64,000 bases of DNA. Origin: Nageia nagi. Its lineage: Eukaryota > Pinophyta. The DNA lies in NCBI GenBank assembly GCA_050084985.1, contig JBITNC010000001.1, forward strand, positions 139,686,001 through 139,750,000, read 5' to 3'. The stretch's first letter is position 1; the number at the start of each line of letters is the position of its first letter. Both the position numbers and the translations under genes were made by a program. Below, piece by piece: positions 1-11,298 of the stretch. The notes under the pieces were generated by a model. The model searched no databases, was not told where the DNA came from, and worked only from the letters and a program-made list of their open reading frames with translations.

Positions 1-1067
1 TTAAAAATAGAATTATTAAATACAATATTTGTGTAGTTTATGTAGGAGTTAAACTCTAATATATTATTATGAATATTTTATGTATGTGATCATGCTTAAA
101 CATAGTAAGTATGAGACATTAATATTAGAATGATAATGTGTTGTTTTTATTGCTTGTATTGTACCTATGTGAGAAGAAACACTTCAATCTTATACCTCAT
201 CATTTGATCATGAAGAATTTTTAGCCAACCTTATTCAAGAATCTTTGGATTTATGAGAATGGATATTCACTCACTTGACTTTTAAACTTTGTTTATAGGT
301 ACATAGTTTCCATTAGTCAAGGTAAAGAGCCAAGGTCCTAATGGTGAACAAATTAATCAAGTTAAGTATGTATTTTTGATTTAGTTGACATTTCTTAGAA
401 TATTAATTATGATTATTTCTATTTCATTATCATTAAAGAATTTAATTTTTATATGATAATCCTTCATAACTTCAACTTTTGGTGTAGAAGAATGTTTTAA
501 CTGTTGATACACCTCTCCAAAGTTTGAATCCTATAAATAAGCCTCCTGAAAGGACTCCACTTTCAACCTGTAAGGATCATCGATGGCCTATTTTCTATAG
601 GGAGGAAAATTCAAGAATAGTTTTGCTACAGTAGGAGGTATGGATAACTAGTCTACAATTTTGTTTATACTTCCCTTCTTTTATTTTAGTACCAAATGAA
701 ACTATTACAAAAATCTCATCCATCAATAATATCTTTTTTGTTATAACTTCAATTGAGTTTGTAGATATTACAATTGCTAATGATCAATATAAATTATTTT
801 CTTCTTTCCCATTCGATAATGCTTTCACTTATTGGAAACCCATACTAGAGCATACTACTCTTTTATAACAAATATCAAATAATCCCAATAATACTCCTTT
901 ATCTTTATTACATCATTTGATCTTAGCCAATCAACAATGGCTCTTACTTTTTAAAGATCAATATTGAGTTGTAGACAAGCAACAAGGTGGCCTAAGTACA
1001 CTAAATATTGCTTACCAAAATCATATTTACTTCTCTTCAAATACAATTTTGTATCATGTAAAGGGGT
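1..1067. other. AT-rich intergenic DNA, no recognised gene
   Basis: No family is recognisable here. One unbroken plus-strand stretch at 689-868 (59 codons then TAA, no ATG) follows a splice-acceptor-like pyrimidine run ending in AG. It reads VPNETITKIS at its start and has a fairly mixed amino-acid composition. It could be a decayed exon or chance. Confidence 0.4.
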
Positions 1068-1900
1068 GGGTGCAAGAAACTAGATCCACTTTATGGCAAA
1101 AAAGTAAAGTTTATGCATGATTGATCTCAAAATTTGAAGTACTTAGAAATAGAATCATGAAAATATCACTATGGTGAAAATGTAGTGCCCAAAGTCTAGT
1201 TTTCAAATATGTAATATATTCCAATACCCAGATGATAGAAGTTAAATTTTGATTGCTATGAACAAAAATAAGTTTTGAAAATATATGTTCTAGGACCATA
1301 CCATGCACATGTCTATCATGCATAATTTGACAAAAATTAATAGATATTTTAAAATCCTTTTAGGCATAGATATGTAAGACATTAAATCATGTCATGGATA
1401 TTTTTCCATAATTATTTTATGAATATTATTTTTATTAATTTTATATTGGTTATATTTAATGTTTAGAAAAGTGCTTGTGTCCATCATGCATAGTTTGACC
1501 TAAACTTAATCTTTTTTAAATTTTTTATTATAGATAATTCTTTGAAGCTTGTCTCTATATAATTATTTTTTCATAAGTCCCAAAAAAATACTTATTAAGA
1601 AAACTAGGATACCCTCATATTTCATGTATATGGAGAATTTTTACAAAAAAATAATTAAAAAATATAAATTTTATCTAATTGTAAAAAAACAAAATCATAT
1701 TTAAAATCTATGCTCTTTAATATATAATGGGTTTTAATTTCATGAAAACCTAAGTTCAAATTGGAGATTCAACTTGTAGGTCCAAGGCTAAGGATTAGCT
1801 CACCAAGCCTTTTTTAAGCCTAAAACTAATGTAGAATTGGGTATTCAAATATCAAGATCTTGATTTAAAATCAGGATATTGGGATTCCAATTTTTGTAAC
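1068..1900 (+). repeat. Dispersed repeat R1, copy 1
   Basis: This stretch matches 23291-24195 in the same orientation over most of its length with many substitutions and indels. Shared landmarks are TCCACTTTATGG at the left edge, the segment around AAGTACTTAGA, the phrase ATAATGGGTTTTAATTT, and a right part containing ATCAAGATCT. No coding frame is conserved between the copies. It is probably the body or LTR of an old non-coding element. I see no inverted termini or target duplication. Confidence 0.6.
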
Positions 1901-1929
1901 ATTGAGTTTTAACTTTACTCACTTCCCTT

Positions 1930-2373
1930 TAAGTAGACTCAACTTATTGCTTTCACCTAAAGTTTAAAGCACTTTTCTAAGATGTATTGAATGATCTTTC
2001 CAAGTAGAATTATACATATGTATATTATCCAAGTATAAAATAAAAAAATGAATCCATAAAAGGAATAAGGACTTCATTCATTACCCTCATAAATATGGTT
2101 GGTGGATTACATAAACCAAAATGAAAAATAAGCCACCCAAATAGGACTTATCTTATTTTAAAGGCTATTTTCGAAATATCTTCCTCTTTGATCCTTACTT
2201 CGTGATAAATACTTCTTAAGTCTAGCTTGGTGAAGTATGTTACCCTTGTAATTAACCTATGAGATAATCTATCTAAGGTTATGGATAGCAATTCTTAAAA
2301 GTGATCTTATTCAAAGCCCTATAATCAATGCATTTTATCCATGAACCATCCTTCTTTGGCACTAGAAAAATGG
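1930..2373 (-). pseudogene. Ty3/gypsy reverse transcriptase fragment
   Basis: Reading the minus strand from 2373 gives, with one or two frame changes, the fingers and palm of a gypsy [11 protein letters not shown], then [19 protein letters not shown], a degraded PFGLCNAP region (HFGLCNPP), and the catalytic box as YLDN instead of YLDD near 2020. No LTR, protease or integrase adjoins it, so it is an isolated scrap. Its sequence style is closer to chromovirus-type gypsy than to the Tat elements elsewhere in the window. Confidence 0.8.
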
Positions 2374-2772
2374 ATGATTGATAAATCTAAAAAGATTTAA
2401 ATAAATGTAATACTATAACAATGGAGCAATAACAATTGAAGGGACAATAGGAGGAATTGAAACATATATTCAATTAATTAGCAAAAAAGAAATGCATAAA
2501 ATGAAGTTCAGCTAATAAGCTTCATACACTTTTCAATGGAGAGAGTTGCAAAACTAGAATAACAATATAATACAATTGAGAAATCAAAACTAGTTAATGT
2601 TACAAAGCATTCTCATCCCTAGTAACTAAAACTTACAACAAGCTACACTTGTCAAGTATATTAGGGTAAGATGAGAAACTAAAAAAAGTACACAAGAGAG
2701 CATATGCACAAAGTTATGTCCACTAAAAATGACATGAGCAAGTTCGCTAGTGAGTTTCAGAGAAATGGGATC

Positions 2773-2828
2773 AGTAGGATTCTACCAACAAAGGCAATAC
2801 AGTAGGATTCTACCAACAAAGGCAATAC
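2773..2828. repeat. 28-bp perfect tandem duplication
   Basis: The unit beginning AGTAGGATTCTACCAACAAA occurs twice head to tail with no mismatch (2773-2800 and 2801-2828). The lack of divergence points to a recent slippage or repair event in otherwise old DNA. Confidence 0.9.
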
Positions 2829-3392
2829 AAAATAAGACTAGTTACCTTATATGCATTAACCGAATAACAATCGTTCCCTCTTTCCTTATACAAAGGAGGA
2901 TCAAGATTATCATCCAAAGGAATTGGTGTTTTACTATACTATTTAGAGGGATGTTCAATTTTGATTGGATCAAATATCTTTATATTAAAATACAAAGGTC
3001 ATTTCAATATGTCTAAAAAAATTATAATAACAATTTACATATTGACCAAAATATCATATATAAAATTAGGTTTAGTGGATCTTAAAATAATATATTTTTC
3101 ATTGCATCAAATATATCAATTGTGTTTAAAACTATACTTTATTTAATTGACTCTATTCAATTTGGATAAAAAAAACTATGAATTGTTTAACATTATTCTA
3201 AATTGTTTAAACTAAATTAAGATGAAAATAATTATTTGCAATCAACTAACATCTTGAATCATAATATCTAAACTGTTTTCAAGCACAAAATCTAAATTGT
3301 AAATTGTTTGAAATCGCTGCTAAACTAGAATGTATTGTTCTTCTCAGGCATTCAACTTTGCATAGAAATTGGCAATGTTTCCTTTTACTTCT
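2829..3392. other. AT-rich DNA, nothing recognised
   Basis: Apart from short chance open frames, this stretch shows no protein similarity, no repeat structure and no element ends that I can identify. Confidence 0.4.
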
Positions 3393-4220
3393 TCAATATT
3401 CTTGATTTCTTGTCTTATGGTAGGATGGAGATACATAGGCCATTGATATATTTATAACTAGAACCAATCTTTCCTCAGAACTCTCAACTTCAGATATAGA
3501 ACCATCAGCATTGACCCCTGATGAAAGTTCTTCTTCCTTTGTAAAATTAACCCATAACAAGTACATGGCTTATCCATTTAGAAAGGACTGCAATGGTATT
3601 TTTTTAGTGAGAAACAAGACTTAACATTTTAATCATCTGATTTGGGTCCAATTGTTTTTGTCAGATTTCATGCATTTAGGAGATTGTTGTGAGATCGCAA
3701 CGGTATTTATTTACAAGAATTGTATGTTGTGAAATTACGTTCACCTGGAAAATAACATCAATTTATCATCTACAACCATCTCCAGTTTTTAAAGGACCTT
3801 TGTTATAAGATATTTAGTGCTGTTCATACAGATGTAAATGGGAGTTCAAAATCTTAGATTTCAGAACAATACATAGTGGATTGGGAGAGCAACTATTCCA
3901 CATCGATACGAGGACTTCATCCTCTTAGTTATCTCTAATTGCATGCTAGATCTAATCAGCATTTACCCTAAATACTCATTGTTTGATGTTATTCACCTTT
4001 ATCACCGTCTGTTTGTTTCATTAGCTTTTCCACTACCATTATTCCATTATTAAGTCAAAAATTAATAATAGCTAACCTTTCTAGAACAGCGGAATTAGAA
4101 TTTCTGCCTTCCTTATGAGAAAGCGCAATCATGATGTCCATTGAAAGCTCAATATCTTATGTATTTACTCTTCCTTCGGATCTTTTTAATTGCAGGTGCA
4201 TAAGTAACTCAGTAAGTAAC
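3393..4220 (-). pseudogene. Possible fragment of an unidentified spliced gene
   Basis: Two stretches on the minus strand look more like exons than the surrounding AT-rich DNA. One is at 4077-4220: it is preceded by a pyrimidine/A-rich run ending in AG, is followed by AG|GT, and reads LLTELLMHLQLKRSEGRVNT, then one stop, then DIELSMDIMIALSHKEGRN. The other is a 57-residue open frame at 3393-3566 starting MYLLWVNFTKEEELSS, rich in acidic and serine residues. Their amino-acid mix is not the Lys/Asn/Ile/Phe pattern of random AT-rich reading. I do not recognise the protein. Chance, or a captured gene piece in an old element, remains possible. Confidence 0.25.
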
Positions 4221-7200
4221 CTAATTTTATAAAAAATAGCAAGACTCTAACCTTGAATTTAAGGTTTCAACATTGTTCTTCTAGTATCAAAAAATGCAGC
4301 AAGCCAATCTCCTATTGGAGGCTAATCCTTCTTGCATTTTAAACATAAATTATTTCAGCTACAGTGGAGAAACATAAACACAGTCGATAATTCAAATTGT
4401 TTGGTAGAATTCAAATCCAGAGTCTCAAGTACATGTGCATTGAATGAAGGAGTCATGAGATCAGGTTGGTAGGAACCTTTACCAAGTTTAACTTGACATA
4501 TAGTAAGCTGAGTGAAAAATGTTACCTACTATAGTTTTGGTAAATTTTGAATATTTTTAATGAGAAAATACAGAATCTGTTGAATCCAAAATTTTAGCTT
4601 AAATCTAGCATGTGTAGTGGAGTTGCATACAAGGGTAGTTGAAAATTCTCAAGTGGATAATGAGAGGTCCTAGGTTTTAACTCTCTCCCTTACATGCAAG
4701 TGAATATGTAACATATGATGGACCTCAATTTCCCTCAAAAACTTGTAACTCATAAAAAAAATTAGCTAGAAAAAAAAAGTTACTACAAATTTAATTGAAA
4801 CCTCTTTTCACAACCTGTAAAATGGAACAGCATAGAATCATTGAACCTATTTATTTCCAATTGCAAAATATTCTTTAATTTAAATTTTAAAATAGCTTTA
4901 TAAAGTTCAATTCATACAATGGGTAAACTTTTAAAAATATTTATATTTTGAATGCTTATGAGACTGATGTATTGTTTAATTTAAAATTTACACAAACTCA
5001 ACATTATTAAATGTTATTTTGATAACTCTAATTAGATTAAAACATACAATTGCTATTATCATTACATAATCTATGAGATGAAAAAATAAATAAATTTATA
5101 TGTATCAAACTTTTAATCACACAAACATATAATATAACTTAAAAATAAAGTTCTATTTCAAATAACTATTTGCTATCAACTAATCCACTATTTTGATTAT
5201 AAGATTACTACATTAGTAGATTACTAATATCTCTATTATTGTTTCTTATAATTATGTTGAAATCTCATATATATTAACACTTAAAGATATAAAATATATA
5301 TATTATTTACTAAAGTATCCAAAAGATGGTTAAAATGAGGTTATTTCCATACCTCATCACATTGCATTCATATCTAAGTTAAATAACGCAACAAACAATA
5401 TTTTACATTAAAAGGATTGCTGGAAAAAGATAAATTACAAATCAAATAAAACATAGTGCATACTTAATATTTTAACATGTTGAAATCCCCTAAATATTAA
5501 TTAGGGAGTATAATGTAGTATTAATAAATTATTATTTAAAATACTAAGCTTACATAGTAAATGAATATATGGTTTTCCAAGTTTTAGTAAGACAAATTTT
5601 AACATTTTTTATTGAGATAGAAAAATAATTTATTTAAAAATCCATATTATATATATTAGTGAAAAGGAAATTTATCACTTCTTAGAAAAAAAATACATCT
5701 TCAAAATTCAAGAGATATTGTATCCAAATTATTAATTAGATTTGATATAATCATTTATATATCAAAAAATGCTAGGAGATATCATTCAAAATACTTTACT
5801 ATATCTAATAACTTTTAAGCAATCATTCTTTAAAATTATGTAAACTTTTTTTTAATAAAATAAATTAAAGAATTTTTTTATGTAAAACCTAAAATTTATT
5901 TGTATAAAATTTATTACATGAGAATCTACCAAATTCAAAAATATGTATTGATAAAATTTAAAATTGATATCCTAACATTAAATAATGTAAATTTAAAATG
6001 TAATATTATATTTTTTGACACAAGCTCTCCCACCTCGGAAAGGCCTCTCACCATAACTAAAGGACTCTTTTAGAAATTTACAAAATCCAAAAAAATAGTA
6101 CTGATACACCATATATTTGGCGAAATTCATTAATAATTGTATGCTTGACTTTTTTTCGACAAAAATGATAAAATAATTTAAAGGAAGGTTATTCCTAATT
6201 CATAATTGAGTTTTTACTTCATGTTCTGGCAGTAAAATAAATATCTCATCTCATATTAAAAAATTGCATTCAGTTTCCCTCTTTGCCTTGCATGTGCACA
6301 CAGCAAATTCTACTTATATTTATGATTGCAACCCTTCTATCTCATGATTCGAAGCATTTGCTAAGGTTGTTATTTCATCAACAAATAGTTTGTTCATGAT
6401 CTTCTCTAGTAACAGTAACATATTCATTATATTCCTCTATTGGGTGAAATAATTATCCACCAATCATGGCATATCATTTGAACCATAATAATATATTTAA
6501 GTTATTTTTGAATAAGATTAAATGTCTGTGTATAATAGTTTATCATTTCTTATGAATAATGAAAATTTAACAATCATTATAAAATATTTAGAGAACCATT
6601 TCATTGGGTGATTATTTTCATACTATCAATTAGATATTTATACTTGAGAATATTAGTAGAAAATTCACTAGAACAATAAATAAGTAAACATTTGATTAAA
6701 TAAATCACTTTCATGCTATAAACACATAAGTTTCCATACATTCCATATCATGAAAAGATAACTAGATTATGAGATTAAATAAGCATACTCCCATATCATG
6801 TTCAGATCGTAGAAATAATTATCCATGGAGATATAAGTATAGGCAAGGATTAAAGGGAATATAGTTTACATTGGTATAATTTCATTTATTGATTTCTTGA
6901 TTTCATTTGTTGCCATTTTCATTTAATAAAAAGAAGAATTATTCATTTTCATTATTTAATTAACGATTGTAAATATCCATTTTGCATTCAACTATCTCAA
7001 TATTTCTTTAAATAAATAATCATTCAGTTATTTAATAAGTTAAGAATAAATTATTTTTAAACACTTTAGGATGTATGTTCCACCTTCTTAAATAAATTAA
7101 GTATCCATCACAACAACTATGGTTAGGATTAGATACGATATTGCCCATCACTAAAAGAAATTTTATAAGAGTAAAACTCCAAGGGATCATGTTGGGCAGA

Positions 7201-7517
7201 TAGTGCATGGTGGGGTAATAGACTAAAAATCAAAGAGTAAAACTCCAAGAAGTCTAATATCTTGAATCTCCAATAGGAGGAGGAGGTAAAGTTACAATTC
7301 TTTTTATGCCTCCTCATGGTGGCATGTAGATGCCTCCAAATGATGGCATCTTTGATTCCACCAGGAGAAAGCATAACCATGCTACTATATGGAGGAAACA
7401 TGCTATCAAGAAAAGGCATAATCATGCCATCATGCATATATATTATGTCATCTTATTTATGTTTTAATAATAATGTCAACACATACAAACAATAGCATTG
7501 GTGCATCGCTAGGTTAG
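4221..7517. other. Long AT-rich stretch without recognised genes
   Basis: Mostly A/T-rich sequence. No element boundaries, RNA genes or domains are visible. The open frame antisense to 7129-7437 has no recognisable motif and I do not count it. Confidence 0.4.
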
Positions 7518-7742
7518 ACAAAGCAATATGACTTGCAAGTGATTGAGCATCACGATCAACCATCGAGGAAACTAGACAATATATTAAATTGTGAAGATTT
7601 GTTTAGATCATATGATGATCATGATCATGATGAGTTAGCTAGCAAGTCAACTAGACATGGGTCAAGCAGTGACTTAGGTTATGATTTAGGTAGTGGCTAA
7701 GGTAGTGATTCATCTAGTGTGGATGTTGATATCGAAGTCTAA
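7518..7742 (+). pseudogene. Acidic/serine-rich C-terminal tail of an unidentified protein
   Basis: One plus-strand frame runs 75 codons to TAA with a single internal stop (GGC TAA). It reads YDLQVIEHHDQPSRKLDNIL early and ends in a Gly/Ser/Asp-rich tail (LGYDLGSG, stop, GSDSSSVDVDIEV). Such tails close many plant transposases and transposon-derived proteins, but no catalytic motif is visible upstream, so the family is not established. Confidence 0.25.
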
Positions 7743-8026
7743 TATGTACTCATCATGTGAACACCATTATATCATTTTACATACTATATGATGTGGATGT
7801 AATTATATAGATGTATATGTATATCATTTTGACATATATATGTATATTATTTTGGCTTATTCAAACATATATGCATATATCTTTTTGACATATTTTAATG
7901 TAGATATTATTTTTTGCATGTATATGTTACCATTTTGATTTATATATAATGTTTTTGATAGATTTTAGCATTTTTTTATGTATTTTAGCATATTTTGGTG
8001 TATTATTGGTGTATTATAGCATATTT

Positions 8027-8028
<2 letters not shown>

Positions 8029-8076
<48 letters not shown>
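8029..8076. repeat. Compound (GT)10(AT)14 microsatellite
   Basis: A run of ten GT units passes directly into about fourteen AT units. It is a simple sequence repeat of high expected length variability. Confidence 0.95.
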
Positions 8077-8082
<6 letters not shown>

Positions 8083-8385
8083 TTAATTATTGAATTAATG
8101 AAATTAAATATAATTAAATAAAATATTGATGTTGGCTCTAAGAGAATGCTTGAATTGCTTTAAAAACAATAATCACTAGAAAAGGAATAAGTCATACTAG
8201 AGATGAAGAGCAATTGAGAGACATGAATACTCCCAAACCTCACCTTTTAATATAAGTTCACATCCAAAATTACAACTCTATATAAAAAATTTAATTATTT
8301 ATTTGTAGAGAAACATAATTGATAAAAAATAACTAATTACCCAAGATTATTTACATTGTACAACTTTAATGAGTTTTATGAAATC

Positions 8386-8640
8386 ACCCTATTACCCAGT
8401 AATGTTTGAGATGGATCTCATTCACTCGTATAGGTAGCTCTTGGGGTCCAAAAATATCCTACAATCTAAACTCATTATTTTACAAGGCTTGAATTATGAT
8501 AAAAGGATTGCTCCATAAGGAATCAAATTTTTGGTGTCTACCAAGATTTTCTCTTTCCTCATGCCATTTCAGGACTATATCTCCAACTTCAAACTTCACC
8601 TAGGAAGACTTCTTTTTGTCAAACCATTTTTTGAAAATCA
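8386..8640 (-). pseudogene. Ty3/gypsy integrase C-terminal fragment
   Basis: The minus strand reads VGDIVLKWHEERENLGRHQK, then FDSLWSNPFII, FRL, DIFGPQELPI and HLKHYW. This is the conserved C-terminal half of plant gypsy integrases (the GD.VL..., F..LW.GPF.I..., and VNG..LK.Y motifs). It has stops inside. The catalytic core that should lie to the right is not recognisable, so this is the broken 3' end of a pol gene. Confidence 0.75.
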
Positions 8641-9875
8641 AAGGGGTTCTCACTACCTATTAAAATAACATGTTCAAACTTATTGATGTAGGCTATGATT
8701 AAATCCTTTTATTACTTTAATTGAAGCAATTTTTGGAGTGCATCATCTATAGGTGGTTGTTGTAATGGTTCACCATTATCTGTATTTTTTTCCTTTGGTA
8801 AACATGCAAATAAACTAAAATAGTGAACCTTTTTCTTATTCTAAAATTCTTACCAAATTGTTGACAAACTCCATTTGGCATTCTAATGGATTAGCTTTGT
8901 ATTCCTAGTTAAGCTTTCGAAACTTTAGTTCTCTCTTCAAGATATTGAATTTTGCATTTGACCAACCTAATCTTTATTTCATACCAAATGCTATTGTTGG
9001 ATCAGGTTCATCCATCAAAGATTGATGGATGAGTGGCCTTTGAGGTTCTTCATCTTCCAATATATTGACTAAGTATTCTTCATCAATGTTATCTTCGAAC
9101 TCTTCATTGTAGTCAAAAGGTACCTATGGAATGGAAACCTGAGGATTAGGAAAATATTGGTTATGATTTTGTTTAGGTAATGAAGTGGTGGTGCTAGGTC
9201 CAATGTAATCATTAGGGTTATGTGAACCACCAAGGATTTGGTTTGGAATTTATAGTTCAACAACAACATTAGAAATAAGAAACTATAATGGAGGAACTTG
9301 AGAAGGTTCAAAATACTTGTAAGCCTATCGAAAAGGGGTTAAGGTCATATCCTATTTAGTTTATTGGATCATCTTCCTTTGTTTGATAGATTCAAGATTG
9401 GTATCTAGGGTAGAACCTAGGAGGTGTTTGAATTTGGTATCAACTTCTTACGAAGTTTGAATAAGGAAAGGAAGGCATTATTTCATAGGTAATAATTCTT
9501 GACCTTGTGGAAAAGATAGAATTTTAGTGAATACCTCTAATGCATTTGATGGGATCTTATTAAGTTCTTCTCAATTACTTTCTACTCCTTTCTGAGCTAA
9601 GTAGCTACAATCTTTCGAATAACTATCATGTTCATCATGTAGGTGTAGTCTTTGTACTCTATCACTTTGTCTTCTAGGTATGTTTGCATAATTATTCCAT
9701 GCCCTAGTCTTATTAGGTTATAAATAGGAAATTTAGGATTTTCATAATTTGTAATAATATGTATATCCATTTTTGCAATACTTGAAATAAAGATTAGTTC
9801 TATCTGAAATTTTAAGTATTCATTGCAACTAGTGAAGGATGAGGTGTTGTATCAAAAAGAAGTCGCATTTACCAA
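8641..9875. other. Unassigned DNA right of the integrase scrap
   Basis: The minus strand between about 9.57 and 9.87 kb reads for roughly 100 codons with few stops and contains YENPKFPIYNLIRLGHG. It may be further decayed internal sequence of the same gypsy element, but I find no protease, RT or RNase H motif. Confidence 0.3.
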
Positions 9876-11060
9876 TTGTTATAACCAAAATAATAATAAT
9901 TAAAGTTATTTACAAAATTATTAATTTTGTTAATTAAATATGAAATAATAGAAAATTGATGACATGAAAGATGATAATTACCCAATTGACCTTGACCTAT
10001 CAAAACTAGATTTACAAAAGATACCAAATTGTATAATACTTATGATGATGAATGAAGATAAAATCCAATCAAAAGAGGATGAACAATGAGTTTCCCCAAA
10101 ATATGGAGCCATCAATCTAACCTCAACCTAGCAAAAACACTAGAAACCTAGCAATGTCACCTTATTACCATTATAGAATACCTTGTCCTTCTACTCGATG
10201 TCTTATCCAACTTTTGATTCATGGAATCTTTCGCATGAAGGGATGAAAGGTTGCAAGACTACAAACCTCATAGTATAACAAAATCCAAAGATGATAGATG
10301 GCATTGAGAAATACTAGTCAATATTGACACAAGTATATTTCCACCTATCAAGAATTTAGGATTATGTTATGTCATATCATAAATTTGATTATGCATAATC
10401 CCTCCACCTTTATATGCAATAGGTCTAGTGCTAAGGCTCCTCCTTAGGCTTATTATGGTGCCAAGCCTACCTATTACTATAAAATATAAAGGTATATGAG
10501 AGTACACATAGAGGAGACCTTTTATTTAATAAATTATTATGAATACAAAGGAATTTTAATTAAATTAAAATTTCCTTTTTAGGTGTTAATAGTTGTGAAT
10601 AAGTAATTATGATATGATCATGAATCCTTAATATGTGGAAATATACTTGTGTCATTGTTGGTCGATATTTCTTAGTGCCACCTATCACATCTAGATTTTG
10701 TTATACATTAAGCTTTACATTCCTATGATCCTTTATATCTATTTATGTATGATATTATGAGCTTTAAACAAATGATGATGATATCCAACAAAAGGGTGAG
10801 GTAGTGCTAGTTTAAGGTTGGATTGATGGTTCTATTCTTTGGAAAATCTCATCATTCATCTTCGTTTAGCCAAATATCATCTTCATTTATCATGATAACT
10901 AAAGTATAGGTTTGTATCTTTTGTAAATACATTTTGATAGGTCAAGGTCAATTAGGTCATTATTATCTTTCATATCATCATTTACCATTATTTCATGGTT
11001 AATTGATTAAATTAAATATGATATAAATAACCTTAATAATTATTATTTTGGTAATAACAA
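9876..11060. mobile_element. Foldback element with long inverted repeats
   Basis: Sequence from 9876 rightwards (TTGTTATAACCAAAATAATA) is matched by the reverse complement from 11060 leftwards (TTGTTATTACCAAAATAATA). The match continues with indels for about 450-500 bp through shared blocks such as AATTGACCTTGACCTATCAA and GACACAAGTATATTTCCAC, to around 10390 and 10600. About 200 bp of unpaired spacer lies between the arms. There is no transposase. Size and shape fit a foldback/MITE-like non-autonomous DNA element or a hairpin-forming MULE derivative. I could not find a convincing target duplication. The right end lies inside the zinc-finger region of the LINE, so it inserted after that element. 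Confidence 0.75.
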
Positions 11061-11298
11061 ATATTATCAATCACATTAGCCCAATTTATTATAATTTCTA
11101 AGATTGAGTTATCTTCTATCCCTTTATACCTCAACTTTTTATTTACTATCTCCCATAGCCTCCTTGTGAAGTTGTATTTGACAAATAGATGATAACTCAT
11201 TCCTTCTTGCTTCATGTAGAGGGAACATCTTCCTATTCCTTGGAGTCCTCTTCTGTAAGAAGTTTATCCCAAGTTAGAAGTTTATTATGTGCTAGGGT
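11033..11298 (-). pseudogene. LINE ORF2 C-terminal (zf-RVT) part, left of Copia-1
   Basis: The minus strand reads LAHNKLLTWDKLL across the Copia-1 junction, then after frame changes CSLCMKQEGMSYHLFVK and FTRRLWEIV. This is the C-terminal zinc-binding region (zf-RVT; Cys-x2-Cys then His...) of plant L1-type non-LTR retrotransposons. The part right of 20738 joins this one exactly at the copia target site. The reading ends at the foldback element. Confidence 0.85.
11294..11298. repeat. Copia-1 target site duplication, left
   Basis: AGGGT flanks the left LTR, and AAGGT (20733-20737) flanks the right LTR. Four of five bases are identical, as expected for an old 5-bp duplication. Confidence 0.7.

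Noticed and set aside
7129-7437. 102-codon minus-strand frame (possible Met/His-rich protein)
   Set aside because: No motif, no relation to neighbouring elements, and low-complexity source sequence.
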